This document shows, piece by piece, positions 40,168-50,730 of a stretch of DNA of 64,000 nucleotides. A model generated the notes under the pieces. That model was not told the origin of the DNA, did not search any database, and was given only the letters and a program-made list of their open reading frames with translations. Where the stretch lies: positions 1-64,000 of the forward strand of contig JADHYV010000030.1 in the NCBI GenBank assembly GCA_027604705.1, read 5' to 3'. Both the position numbers and the translations under genes were made by a program. Numbering within the stretch: the first letter of the stretch is position 1; each line of letters starts with the position of its first letter. This stretch comes from Allomyces arbusculus. Lineage: Eukaryota > Blastocladiomycota > Blastocladiomycetes > Blastocladiales > Blastocladiaceae.

Positions 40168-42008
40168 ATTGCCCGCATCCGTCATCGTCATGAATCGCTG
40201 TTACGGGGCGTGGTTTTGGTCGGTGACGGAGCGACCATGGCAGGCGGGATTGAATGAAATATATGTGAGCACTGATGGGAATGTAATCGCGTTCTATTGT
40301 TTGATGGCTGTGCAGACGCACAGTGCTGTCAGACTGACGCGGTTTGCAACTGGCACGCTGGCCGCTCATCCCAAGGCGCGTGCGAGAAACAATAAGGCAG
40401 CGCGTCAGAACACTCTTTTACTCTGCTCTGTTAGAGTCAGTCTGGCTGTTGAGCAACCAATCAGCAAAAAAGCCCAGGCGCACTGATCGAATGCCCAAAC
40501 GTGCGACGCTCGGTTCCTCTCGTTCTTCCTTCGCATCTAAGAAAACGTGTTTACACCAAATATCACTCTCCACCAGTTAAAAGCATCGCCTGGCGCATGG
40601 AAAGTATCAGCGGAGCACCAGCGGCTTTAAGGATCGCAACGATTTCAGTATATTGACGCGTCTGCATTTCTTGAGGGATATGTACGCGGACTGGTACAAG
40701 CACGAGCAAGCTGAACCACAACTTTTTCATATCTTCAGTGGCTGCACGCCAGTCTCAACATTCTACAGACCCATCTTAGCCTCTCTTGTGGTGGGCCATG
40801 GCTGTTGCAACTGACGATTTCGTGTCGTGAAAGTGGACCCATGGCTGAACAATCGGCTTACAAGTCGGGATCTCGCTGTTTCACACAAGAAGTAAATATC
40901 AGCGACGTGGTTCGAAGCTGTCACACCAAGACGCAGGTTCTGGCCACATGGCATTGCATTTGTTAGCCAAAAAGCAGTCAGTCAAGCCCGCTTGTCTGCA
41001 ACAGATGCCACTTCCAGACTCTCACATTGGGCAGTGACCAACCGGCGTTGGCGCCCACTGCAGGACTGGCATGGACTAGGCAGGCGCTCACCACAGGTAT
41101 CGCTCTTGTGCATGCGTTGAGATAGCCGCTCCGCATCGTGGAGACCAGTGCGACAACGCACTTAACACTCGCCAGGATCGCATCGAGTCGTCTCTGCTGC
41201 TTGACATGCCTTTGCATCCATGCACTCATTACTCATCCCTCGCCTGCACCATTTGCTGGCGGCCAGAGTTGCTGCTGGTAAGGAACTACCCTCCCCTGCC
41301 CCTACTTCCTCCACGTCGCTGTACACGTCGCCATCCACATTTCTCTCCTCCGCGTTCCTCTCCTCTGCATCGCTCTCCTCTGCATTGCTCTCCTCTGCAT
41401 CGCTCTCCTCTGCATCGCTCTCCTCTGCATCGCTCTCCTCCACGCTGCTCTCCTCTGCATCGCTCTCCCCCTCACTCTTGTCATTGTCGCCCTCCTCAAC
41501 GTTGTCATACTTCTGGTCGTTTCTCAGGACCCCAAAACGGGTATCTCCATCCAAAGTATATTGGCGGAGCTGGTGGCATGGGACCCACATAAACGTCCAA
41601 TGTTAAGAGACCATATCGCAGGCGGTGTGGGCAACATCTATGGCAAGATGCATCAAGACAGGCGGCGCAGCGTGGCCGGTCAATTATCAGCGAGTGCGTC
41701 CAGGTCCAACCCGGTCAGACCGTGCCAAACAATCATGAGCGTGTCAAGTTGCGAGAGCGTGTGATTCTTGATCAGCGTTGTGACCATCAGCGTGCCGGTC
41801 GGGCAGGTCAAGCGATGTGGGCAGTCGAATTGAGACGTGTGCTTGTTTTTGCAACCGTTCAGGAGGTTGCACATGACTTCGTCAACATGGACGCGCCGTG
41901 ATGGTCACCGTGCTGTCTTGAATGATCAATCTTTTTGCCGACCGCACTCACCATATCGACATATCGACTGCACATTTGAAACCAACGACTCTGCGCAAAT
42001 CAAGCAGC
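40168..42008. other. Gene-poor stretch with possible decayed coding DNA
   Basis: About 1.8 kb, noticeably more AT-rich than the gene regions. On the minus strand near 41680-41875 the frame reads LDTLMIVWHGLTGLDLDAL, which resembles a leucine-rich segment. The frame at 41162-41590 reads through the acidic minisatellite. These do not assemble into a convincing gene. The region may hold a decaying F-box/LRR-like gene. No tRNA was seen. Confidence 0.35.
41344..41475 (+). repeat. 15-bp minisatellite
   Basis: About nine tandem units of CGCTCTCCTCTGCAT, several exact and others with 1-4 changes. As 15 is a multiple of three, the minus strand keeps frame and reads a repeated acidic pentapeptide (ESDAE). 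This is either coding sequence for an acidic tail or a simple satellite. Confidence 0.85.
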
Positions 42009-43075
42009 ATGGACGTGCAAATCCATCTACCCAGCCATGTCCGCGCCGCCGACAACCGCGACGACGAGACCATGATCGACGCGAACGTGCACCTCGTCAC
42101 ACCCGGCGAGACTATCACCAACGACCCGCAATTCATGAAGTACCCGATCCGCTTATTCTCCACCCGTTCCTGCGGCCATGGGACTCCGATCTGACACGAA
42201 ATTGCATAGAGGCCACGGCGCCTATAATGACGGCGACCACACGCTCGTGTCGAGCCTGGGCGGCGTCGTCGACCAGATCAACAAGCTGATCACGGTGCGC
42301 CCGCTGCGCACGCGGTATTCGGGCGCGGTCGGCGACGTGGTTGTCGGGCGTATCGTCGAGGTGGGCCAGAAGCGGTGGGCAGTCGACGTGAACGCAAGGC
42401 AGCACGCGCAACTGATGCTGAGCGCCATCAACTTGCCTGGCGGCGTGCAGGTGCGCTACTTATATCATCCCGGGGAACCGCGACACGTGTGGGTCCTCAT
42501 TCGAGTGCGCTTTTCATTCGTAGCGCCGTAAATCCGAATCCGACGAACTGGCGATGCGCACCTTCTTTGCCGAAGGCGACATGCTCGTCGCCGAGGCGCA
42601 ATCCGTCCCGACCGACCGCTCCATCGCGCTTCACACGCGGTCCACGAAATACGGCAAGCTGCGCAACGGATGCCTGGTCACGGTCCCACCAGCCCTGATC
42701 GTGCGGTGCAAGTCGCACTTCCACTCGCTGCCGTGCGGCGTCGACGTGATTCTTGGGCTCAACGGGTACATTTGGGTGGCCGCGCACGTGGCAGCACCAC
42801 CAGCGATTGACGAGGCCGACGCGCGCGTAACGGCCGAGGCGCTCTACAGCAATCAGAACGACGAGATTGATGTGGCGACGCGGCTCAACATTGCGCGCGT
42901 CGCCAACTGCATTCGTGCGCTCGCGAGCCACGACTTGCCCGTGTCGGATACGATGATTATGTACGCGTACGAGGCGTCGCTCGCATTTGACCAGCCAGCG
43001 GAGCTGTTGACGGCGAGCAATGCGCGGGATGTGGCGACGCAGGCGCAGTTGATGGTGCAGCAGAGTATGGAATAA
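42009..43075 (+). CDS. RRP4: Exosome cap subunit Rrp4 (EXOSC2)
   Basis: Three exons, 42009-42139, 42210-42450 and 42524-43075; 307 residues. Rrp4 is one of three S1/KH cap proteins of the RNA exosome that guide RNA into the barrel and help hold Rrp42/Rrp41. Landmarks: VTPGETITNDPQFMKGHGAY (splice within Lys), the S1 domain GAVGDVVVGRIVEVGQKRWA then VDVNARQHAQLMLSAINLPG, and RRKSESDELAMRTFFAEGDM. Next come LVAEAQSV, STKYGKLRNGCLV, the KH-like VDVILGLNGYIWVA, and a helical C-terminus. The length matches yeast and human (293-359). Donors are GTACC and GTGCG. Confidence 0.93.
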
Positions 43076-43339
43076 CAATGGATAGAACCTCAAATGAAGT
43101 GTGTGGGATCAAAACACGTCGTGAACCTTCGTGCGGCGGTGGTTGCCAGGTGCAACGAGTCGCGTGATGGCACGCATCAACACTCCTCCACACGCTCCAC
43201 CTCGACGCGCTGACTTCCACGGCCCACCACGACGCGGACCTCCACATGGACGGGCTTGATCACAGCTCGACGACGCGACTAATTTCCAGCTGCAAGACGC
43301 CGAATTCAACCAGCCGATGATTCCAACCCCGAGGAGACC

Positions 43340-46300
43340 ATGACCTCCACCGCCCGCCCGGCCACCAAACCACGCCGGCGCACCGCTACCGACACGCGCG
43401 CCGACGTGACTGCCGCCATGGCCGTCTTTACCACGCCCGTACCCGACGCGCCCATGCCGGCACCGCCATTCCACGCGACGCTCGTGGACCTGTTCCGCAT
43501 CGTCGACGACGACGAATTGGACGGGTACGTCCCCTGCTGCATCACGCGTTCCCCCATTTCCGTCCCAAATTGATCACCATCTCCATTCGCAGAATGGATG
43601 TCGACGACCCCGACGACGCGCCCGGCCCGTTCCTGACCGCCGCCGACTACACCGCCCACTCGCACCTCGCCGCGTTCGTCCCGACGCGCCCGGCCAGCCT
43701 CGCTCCGTTCCTCGCACCAAACTCTCACGCACGAAACACCGTCACGGCGTCCGCGCCAGACCCGCCATGGACCGTCGCGCTTGCCGCCACACGCATGCCT
43801 TCCTCGTCTGCGATCCCCGTCCCGGCCATGCGCGTGCCATCTGCTCCCCCCGCGCCCGCTCCGGCGGATCCGCGCCCGACCGACCCGCGCCGTGCACCAC
43901 TACCACCACCGCCGCCAGCGCGGATCGCGCAATCCCCGCCAAGGACGCGGTCGATGAGCCCGGAAGTCTTGTCGCCGCCACGATCCGCACCGGCGACGTT
44001 GGCGGGGGATTTAGCGGTCGCGATGGCTGCGGCGATGGCAGGCGCCCCAGTAGCGGCAGGGACGGGTTCGCCGATCGTGCAGCTGCCCAACGAGAGCCTT
44101 GCATTCGCGTCGCCGCAGCACGTGGTGCAGTCGCCGGTCACGTCGCCGACGATCGGGGCCCTACCGGCGACCGTCGACGCACAACCGCCCGTGGGGCCCG
44201 CAGGGTTCGTGATGCCCGGTGCGTCGGTCCCACCGCCAGCAGGGCCCGCTGCGTTTGTGATGCCGGCACAGGCGACTGCGAATGGCGCGGTGCCGCCATC
44301 ACAATCGGCACCAGCACCGGCGGGATTTGTGGCGCCCAGCTTGCCTTCTCCCGCCCAGGCGGGGTTCGTCGCGCCTTCTGCGTTTCCGCCGGCCGCACAG
44401 GGATTCGTCCCACCGGCCACGCAGGCATTCGTCTCGCCCGCCGCTCTCCCGGCCGGATTTGTCGTGCCTGGCGTCCCCGTGCCGGTCGCACCACCGGTAC
44501 CACAAGCGGCGGCCATTGGGCCCGTCTCGGTGTTCACGGCGGCCGAGCATTTGCGGTACATGACGTTGCTGGCCAAGGCCAGGGTGCGCTTTTCTCGAAC
44601 GATGGACACGTCTTTTCCCGAACGGAGGAACTGAAGATGGTTAATATTGCAGGAACCGACCACACCATTGTCCGAAAGCGAGCAGGCCGAGCTCGACCGG
44701 ATGCGGCCTGTCTTCAAGCAAGAGCAGCAGCTCTACCGTGAGCAAGCGATGCAATCGCTCGCGCTCATGTCGGACCGGTACGTGGCCGTCTCGGGCAACG
44801 CCGAGGCCAAGATCATGCGGTACATGCATCTGCAGCACAAGCGCCGGCGGGTCTACCAGGTCCGTCCCCTCGTCGACTCTTGGATCCACCATCAGGAACG
44901 ACGACATTGACGTTCCCTCCCTGCATGTAGCCGCGTTACGCGACCACCGACTCATGGAACCCGCTCGACGGCAGCGCGCTCGACTCGGCCGCCACTACCA
45001 CGGCGCCGGTCCTGCGGTTCCAGGAAATGCTGCGCGCCGCGACCGGGACCGAACGCGTTGACATTGGCCTGTTCCGCACGACCGACGTGTCCCTGCACCA
45101 CGACCTGCCGCACTTTCTCGAACGCGCGTGTTTCCCGATGGTCTCGCGCGACACGCACGTTGCGGAACTCGTTCATCGCGCGCACCCGGTCCACGTCGTC
45201 GTTTCGTCCGGCACGCTCTCGCGCCTCGCGGCGCTCGCCGTCGACCTGCTCCGCACGGGGACGACGCACCACCCGCTGCACATCCCCGTCAGCGTCCGCC
45301 CCGACGGCGCCGTCTGTATCGATAAACCACTCCCGCCCGACTCGGTGACCCCGCGCGACGTGAACGCCAAGTACTTTACCGCGGCCATGCGCGAGTCGGC
45401 AAGGCGGCACGAGTACCCGGGCCACGTGGCTGTCGGAGACTTGCCCGAGACCACCGAGTACACGCTGTGGCAGGCGCAGTCGGGACTGCGGGTCATGGTG
45501 CGGTCGCGCGTGGACGACCCGGATTCGGGCATGCGCGTGAAAGCGCACGTCGAAGTCGCACCGGATATCGGTGTCGAGGAATTGCATGTGCGCGACCTGG
45601 CGGGGATCTGGATGAAGTCGGTCTTGCGAGCCGTGCCGCGTGGGGCCGGGGGGAATGTGCCGGAGGGGGAGATCAGAGTCGCGCGCGTACACCCGTTCTC
45701 CGGGCGCGTGGCGAACGTCGAGTTCTTGACGCATGCGGGGATTGCTGCCTCTGCTGCTGGCGCGCACAACGACGCCGATGGCAACGCGAGCGGGATTCCC
45801 TCACCCAGCGCGATTCTCGCGTTCGTCACGCGTCTCATCGCGTCGATCCACGACCGCACAACCGCCAAGTGCGCGGCCGTGCAGCCGTTACCTGAATTCA
45901 TGTTGGTCGTAAAACGCGACGACCCGCACGTGTATCTCCTGCAGAACGTGACGGCGGACGGTGCGCCGTGCCATCTCGATGTACGTGACGAGAAATGCAG
46001 ATTGGAACCCGTGCCCGTGCTCAGGCCGTTCAAATGGCGCGGGCCGCCGTTTCAGGTGCCGAATACGTTTGAGCCGCGGCCCGACGGGGTGCCAGTCACG
46101 GCACTGGTCGGTATGGGGGTACTGGTCCCGGCGCTGGCGGTCGCGGTCGACGCGGGGTTGGTGGATGTGGAGCCGGCGCCTGGTCCAGCAGAGGCGGTGC
46201 CTGTGCCCGTGCCCGTGCCCGAGCCGGTCCTGGACGCGACCGCTGAGGCCGATCAGCCGGCGGCCAAGAAGAAGGGCAAGAAGACCAAGAAGGCGAGCAA

Positions 46301-46673
46301 GAAGAAGAGCAAGAAGGTGCGCGAGCCCAAGAGTGAGGATACGGCGATCCCGACCGGCGAGACCGAGGCGGTCGCGGAACCGTCTTCACCCGCGAACGAC
46401 AACAGTGCGACCCCGCCGACGGGCGACTTGGAGATGGCCGATCCACCACCACCATCACCGCCCAAGTTGGTCGAGAACGCGGCCGCTACAGCGCCTCCAT
46501 CGCCCGAGGACAAGTCGCCGTTGCCCGAGACGACGCTCGCGTGGCGCGCGACAGATCCAGCGGCGGCGGGGATGGCCGCGGCGGTCGACGAGACACCCGC
46601 CGTTGCGGTCGTGCTCGTGTCCCCGCGGCGGGCCCGTGTCGCTCCCGTCACCGTGAGCGACGACGATCTGTAA
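43340..46673 (+). CDS. Little elongation complex subunit 2 (ICE2/NARG2)-like protein
   Basis: Four exons, 43340-43524, 43593-44583, 44653-44859 and 44931-46673; 1041 residues. In animals ICE2 is part of the complex that promotes RNA polymerase II transcription of snRNA genes. Evidence is the C-terminal half: PLHIPVSVRPDGAVCIDKPL then PPDSVTPRDVNAKYFTAAM (~580-610), followed by EYTLWQAQSGLRVMVRSRV (~637-655), in the order found in the NARG2_C domain. The N-terminal half is Pro/Ala/Val-rich with about seven [GA]-F-V-x-P units (~265-355), then a helical segment around LSESEQAELDRMRPVFKQEQ. The C-terminal tail is lysine-rich (KKKGKKTKKASKKKSKK) and acidic. Introns are GTACG, GTGCG and GTCCG. The family call rests on remembered domain landmarks, not a search. 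Confidence 0.6.
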
Positions 46674-47021
46674 TTGTGAAATTAAAACATTTTGATGGCC
46701 ATATTGCAACACCAGCGACGGGTCGGCGACAGCGCACTTTCAGGCTTCCCGCTTGGGCGAAAGTCGGCGAAACGGCAACGGCGACGTCAGTGGGAAAAAG
46801 TGACGTTCATGTCACGTGGCATTGAGCCGGACGCGTTCCTGTGGCGCGGCGAGCGCGTTCTTGATCGCGTTTTGTTTCGGTTTTCCAGGTTTCTGTTCGG
46901 CTCGGGCGGCCATGAATTTGTCGTCGGTGTCGGCGTGGATCCGACCCGGCACGGCCGAACCACACGGTACAAAAGCGCGCTGGCCCCCGCGCCCCGCCGC
47001 TGCTTCTCCATCCCTGCTACC
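46674..47021. other. Intergenic before MFE-2
   Basis: About 350 bp, with a TACAAAAG element about 53 nt before the MFE-2 start that may serve as a weak TATA box. Nothing else was seen. Confidence 0.35.
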
Positions 47022-50000
47022 ATGACCGACCAGCTCCGCTACGACAACCGCGTCGTCATTGTGACGGGCGCCGGCGGCGGTACGCTGCGCACCACCACGA
47101 CGCTCAGGACCAGCACCATGAGCAGCACCAACTGACGCGACGCGATTCCCGAAATTACTAGGCATCGGCCGCGTCTACGCGCACTACTTTGCTTCGCGCG
47201 GCGCCTCGGTCGTCGTCAACGACCTGGGCGGCTCCACGACGGGCTCGGGCGCCGACACCAAGGCAGCCGACGTGGTCGTCGATGAGATCCGCAAGGCCGG
47301 CGGCAAGGCCGTGGCCAACTACAACTCGGTCGAGGACGGCGAAGCCATTGTCGAGACGGCGCTCAAGGCTTTCGGCCGCGTCGACATTGTCATCAATAAT
47401 GCCGGCATCCTGCGCGACAAGGGTTTCGCGCGCATGACCGACGACGACTGGGACCTGGTGCACCGCGTGCACGTGCGCGGGTCCTACAAGGTCACGAAAG
47501 CCGCGTGGCCGCACATGCAGAAGCAGAAGTACGGCCGCATCATCATGACCGCGTCGGCCGCCGGGATTTACGGCAATTTCGGGCAGGCGAATTACTCGGC
47601 GGCCAAGCTCGCGCTGCACGGGTTCGGCATGTCTCTCGCGCGCGAAGGCGCCAAGAACAACATTCACACGAACGTGATTGCGCCGATCGCCGCGTCGCGC
47701 ATGACGGCGACGGTAATGCCGCCCGAGGTGCTCGAAGCGCTCAAGCCCGAGTTTGTCGCGCCCCTGGTCGGTTACCTGACGCATGAGTCGACAACCGAGA
47801 ACGGCGGCCTGTTTGAGGTCGGTGCCGGGTTTGTCGCCAAGCTGCGCCGCGAGCGATCGCACGGCGCCGTCTTCAAGGCCGACGCGTCGTTCACGCCCAC
47901 CTCGGTTGGCGCCAAGTTCCCGGAGATCATTGATTTCAGCCAGCCGCAGTACCCGTCGTCGATCATGGAGACGGATTGGATGGCCCTGCTCGAACGCGCC
48001 AAGGCGCTGCCGTCGAACCCGAACCCGGAGCCGCAACTGCGGTTTGACGGCAAGGTCGTGCTCGTCACGGGCGCTGGTGCCGGGATTGGCCGCGCTTACG
48101 CGCACCAGTTTGCCAAGCTCGGTGCCAAGGTGGTCGTGAACGATCTCGGTGTCTCGACGACGGGCTCGGGCTCGGACGCTAAGGCGGCAGATGTCGTCGT
48201 TGAGGAGATTCGCCAGGCCGGTGGCACGGCCGTCGCCAACTACGACTCGGTCGAGGACGGCGACAAGGTGGTCGACACGGCGATCAAGGCGTTTGGCCGC
48301 ATCGACGTGATTGTCAACAACGCCGGCATCCTGCGCGATAAGTCGTTCACGCGCCTGACCGATGCCGACTGGGACTTGATTCACCGTATTCATCTGCGCG
48401 CGTCCTACAAGATCATCAAGGCCGCGTGGCCGCACATGGTCAAGAACAAGTACGGCCGCATCATCAACACGTCCTCGGCCGTTGGCCTCTACGGCAACTT
48501 TGGCCAGACCAACTACTCGGCGGCCAAGGCGGGCATTGTCGGTCTCTCGTCGACGCTCGCGCTCGAGGGGAAGAAGAACAACATTCTCGTCAACACGATC
48601 GCGCCCAACGCGGGTACGCGCATGACGGCCACGGTCCTGCCACCGGAAATGGTCGAGGCGCTCAAGCCCGAATACGTTGCTCCCCTTGTCGCGTTCCTTG
48701 CGCACGAGTCCAACTCGTGTTCGGGCGGCATCTTTGAGTGCGGGTCCGGCTGGGCGGCCGCTGTCCGCTGGCAGCGGTCGGGCGGGCACGGGTTCCCGCA
48801 CAACAAGCCGCTGACGCCCGAGGCTATTGCCGCGCAGTGGTCGGCCATCACCAACTTTGACGACGGCCGCGCGACCTACCCGACGTCGGCCGCCGAGTCG
48901 TTCCAGACCCTCTACGCCAACATTCAGAACACCGAGGCAGCCGACGCCAAGGCGGCTGCGGCGGCCAAGAAGGGCGGCAAGAAGCAGGCGGTCCCGATCG
49001 ACGTCGAGAAGGCGATCAAGGCCACGTTCCCGTCGTCGTCGTTTGCCTTCACTGAGCGCGACGTGATCCTGTACGCGCTCGGCGTTGGCGCGACGCGCAA
49101 GGACCTGCCGTGGGTCTACGAGAACTCGGAGCAGTTCCATGCGCTGCCGTCGTTTGGAATCATCACGGGCTTTGCCGCCATGAACGCCGTGCCGTTTGGC
49201 GACTTTTTGCCGGAATTTAACCCCATGATGCTGTTGCATGGCGAGCAGTACCTCGAGCTCAAGAAGCCGATCCCGACGTCGGGCACGTTTGTGACGACGC
49301 CCAAGATTGTCGATATTCTCGACAAGGGCAAGGGCGCGCTCGTCACGATCGGTATCACCACGACCGACACGCAGGGCAATGAAATCTGCTACAACGAGGG
49401 ATCGCTCTTCATTCGCGGGCTCGGCGGATGGGGTGGGCGCAAGGACGGCGCTGACCGCGGCGCAGCCACGGCTGCCAATGTCATCCCGAAGCGCGCGCCC
49501 GACGCGTCGGTCACGGAAAAGACGTCCGAGGACCAGGCTGCGCTCTACCGCCTCTCGGGCGACTTGAACCCACTGCACATTGACCCGCAAATGTCGGCCA
49601 TGGGCGGGTTCGACGTGCCGATTTTGCACGGCCTCTGCACGCTCGGCGTCTCGGCCAAGCACGTCTACAGCCACTACGCTGGCGGCGACCCGGCCGCGGT
49701 CAAGTCGATCAAGGGCCGGTTTGCCAAGCACGTGTTCCCGGGCGAGACGCTGCGCACCGACATGTGGCGCGAGGGGAACAAGGTGCTGTTCCAGGTGACG
49801 GTCGTTGAGCGCAACGTTGTTGCGGTCGCGAACGCTGCCGTCGAGTTCCACAAGATCGCTGGCGGTGCTGCCGCTGCTGCTGCGCCCACTGCGGCCCCGG
49901 CCGCCGCGAAGGCATCGGGCGTGATCGTCGATGGGTTCAAGGCGTCGGCTGTCTTCCAGCAGCTCGCGGCGTCGATGGCGTCGCAGACGTCGGCCGCGCG

Positions 50001-50304
50001 CACCGCGCAGGTGGGTAAGGTTAAGGCCGTGTTCCAGTTTGACGTGAAGAATGGCGCGGGCGCCGTGCAGACGTGGCACCTGGATCTCAAGAACGGTGAA
50101 GGTTCGTTGGGTGTGGGTGCGGCCAAGGGCAAGGCCGACGCGACGATTGCGATTGGCGACGACGACTTGGTGAGTCTGGCCATGGGCAAGACCAACGGGC
50201 AGAAGCTGTTCCAGACGGGTAAGCTCAAGATCAAGGGCCAGATGATGCTTGCGATGAAGCTGGATGGGATCTTCAAGGGCGCGGGCAAGCATAGCAAGAT
50301 GTAA
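47022..50304 (+). CDS. FOX2: Peroxisomal multifunctional enzyme type 2 (two dehydrogenases, hydratase 2, SCP2)
   Basis: Two exons, 47022-47079 and 47162-50304; 1066 residues. It catalyses hydration of trans-2-enoyl-CoA and oxidation of (3R)-hydroxyacyl-CoA in peroxisomal beta-oxidation. Domains: SDR A (~1-300) with TGAGGGIG spanning the splice site, NNAG and Y-SAAK; SDR B (~315-610) with TGAGAGIG, NNAG and NYSAAK; a hotdog hydratase 2 (~650-925) with the motif YRLSGDLNPLHIDPQMS; and an SCP2 sterol-carrier domain (~955-1060) with VFQFDVKNGAGAVQTWHLDL and GDDDLVSLAMGK. It ends KHSKM, so Ser-Lys-Met is a near-canonical PTS1. Ascomycete Fox2 has two SDRs without SCP2; the animal enzyme has one SDR with SCP2; this protein has all four. 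Confidence 0.96.
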
Positions 50305-50730
50305 AGTGGTGGAGGGTGTGCCAGTTGGGAAGGAGTGGAGGGGGCTCGGTGCGGCGCCGGTTGGCGGCCACGGGCCCGAGGTCGTTGATAGTGCTTGTTC
50401 AGAAAGAAAGCATCGTTTTTCTGCTCGTTTTGTTCTCGTCGTGGTTGTTGCGGTGCTTTGTCAGGTGGAAGGAAGCGCGCCAGCGCAAGCACGACGCGAT
50501 CTGCCCGGTTCACGTGAGAATGACTAACTCGTTTCGCTTCGGCTCGCTCGCCCTGCTGCCCGCCTTCTGCCCACGTCTTCGCCAGCCTTCCCTGCCGACG
50601 ACTTCGTCGGCGATTTCTGGCCAGCTGCACGACCAACGCGCCAACCCGAGCTTCAACTGCACTCTCTTGACCTGCACCAACCCCTGCGCGGCCAACCGCG
50701 CCGTCGATCCGCCAGCAACCGCGACCAGCC
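50305..50730. other. Intergenic, no gene seen
   Basis: About 425 bp between MFE-2 and the HECT ligase gene on the same strand. No repeat, RNA or gene was seen. Confidence 0.4.

Noticed and set aside
47158-50292. A 1044-codon open frame on the minus strand opposite MFE-2
   Set aside because: It is a shadow of GC-rich codon bias: Arg/Gly/His-rich translation with no motifs, exactly antisense to a clearly conserved four-domain enzyme. The same holds for long frames opposite FBPase (6411-7700), the PGM-like gene (37567-38637) and the alpha/beta hydrolase (39103-40191).
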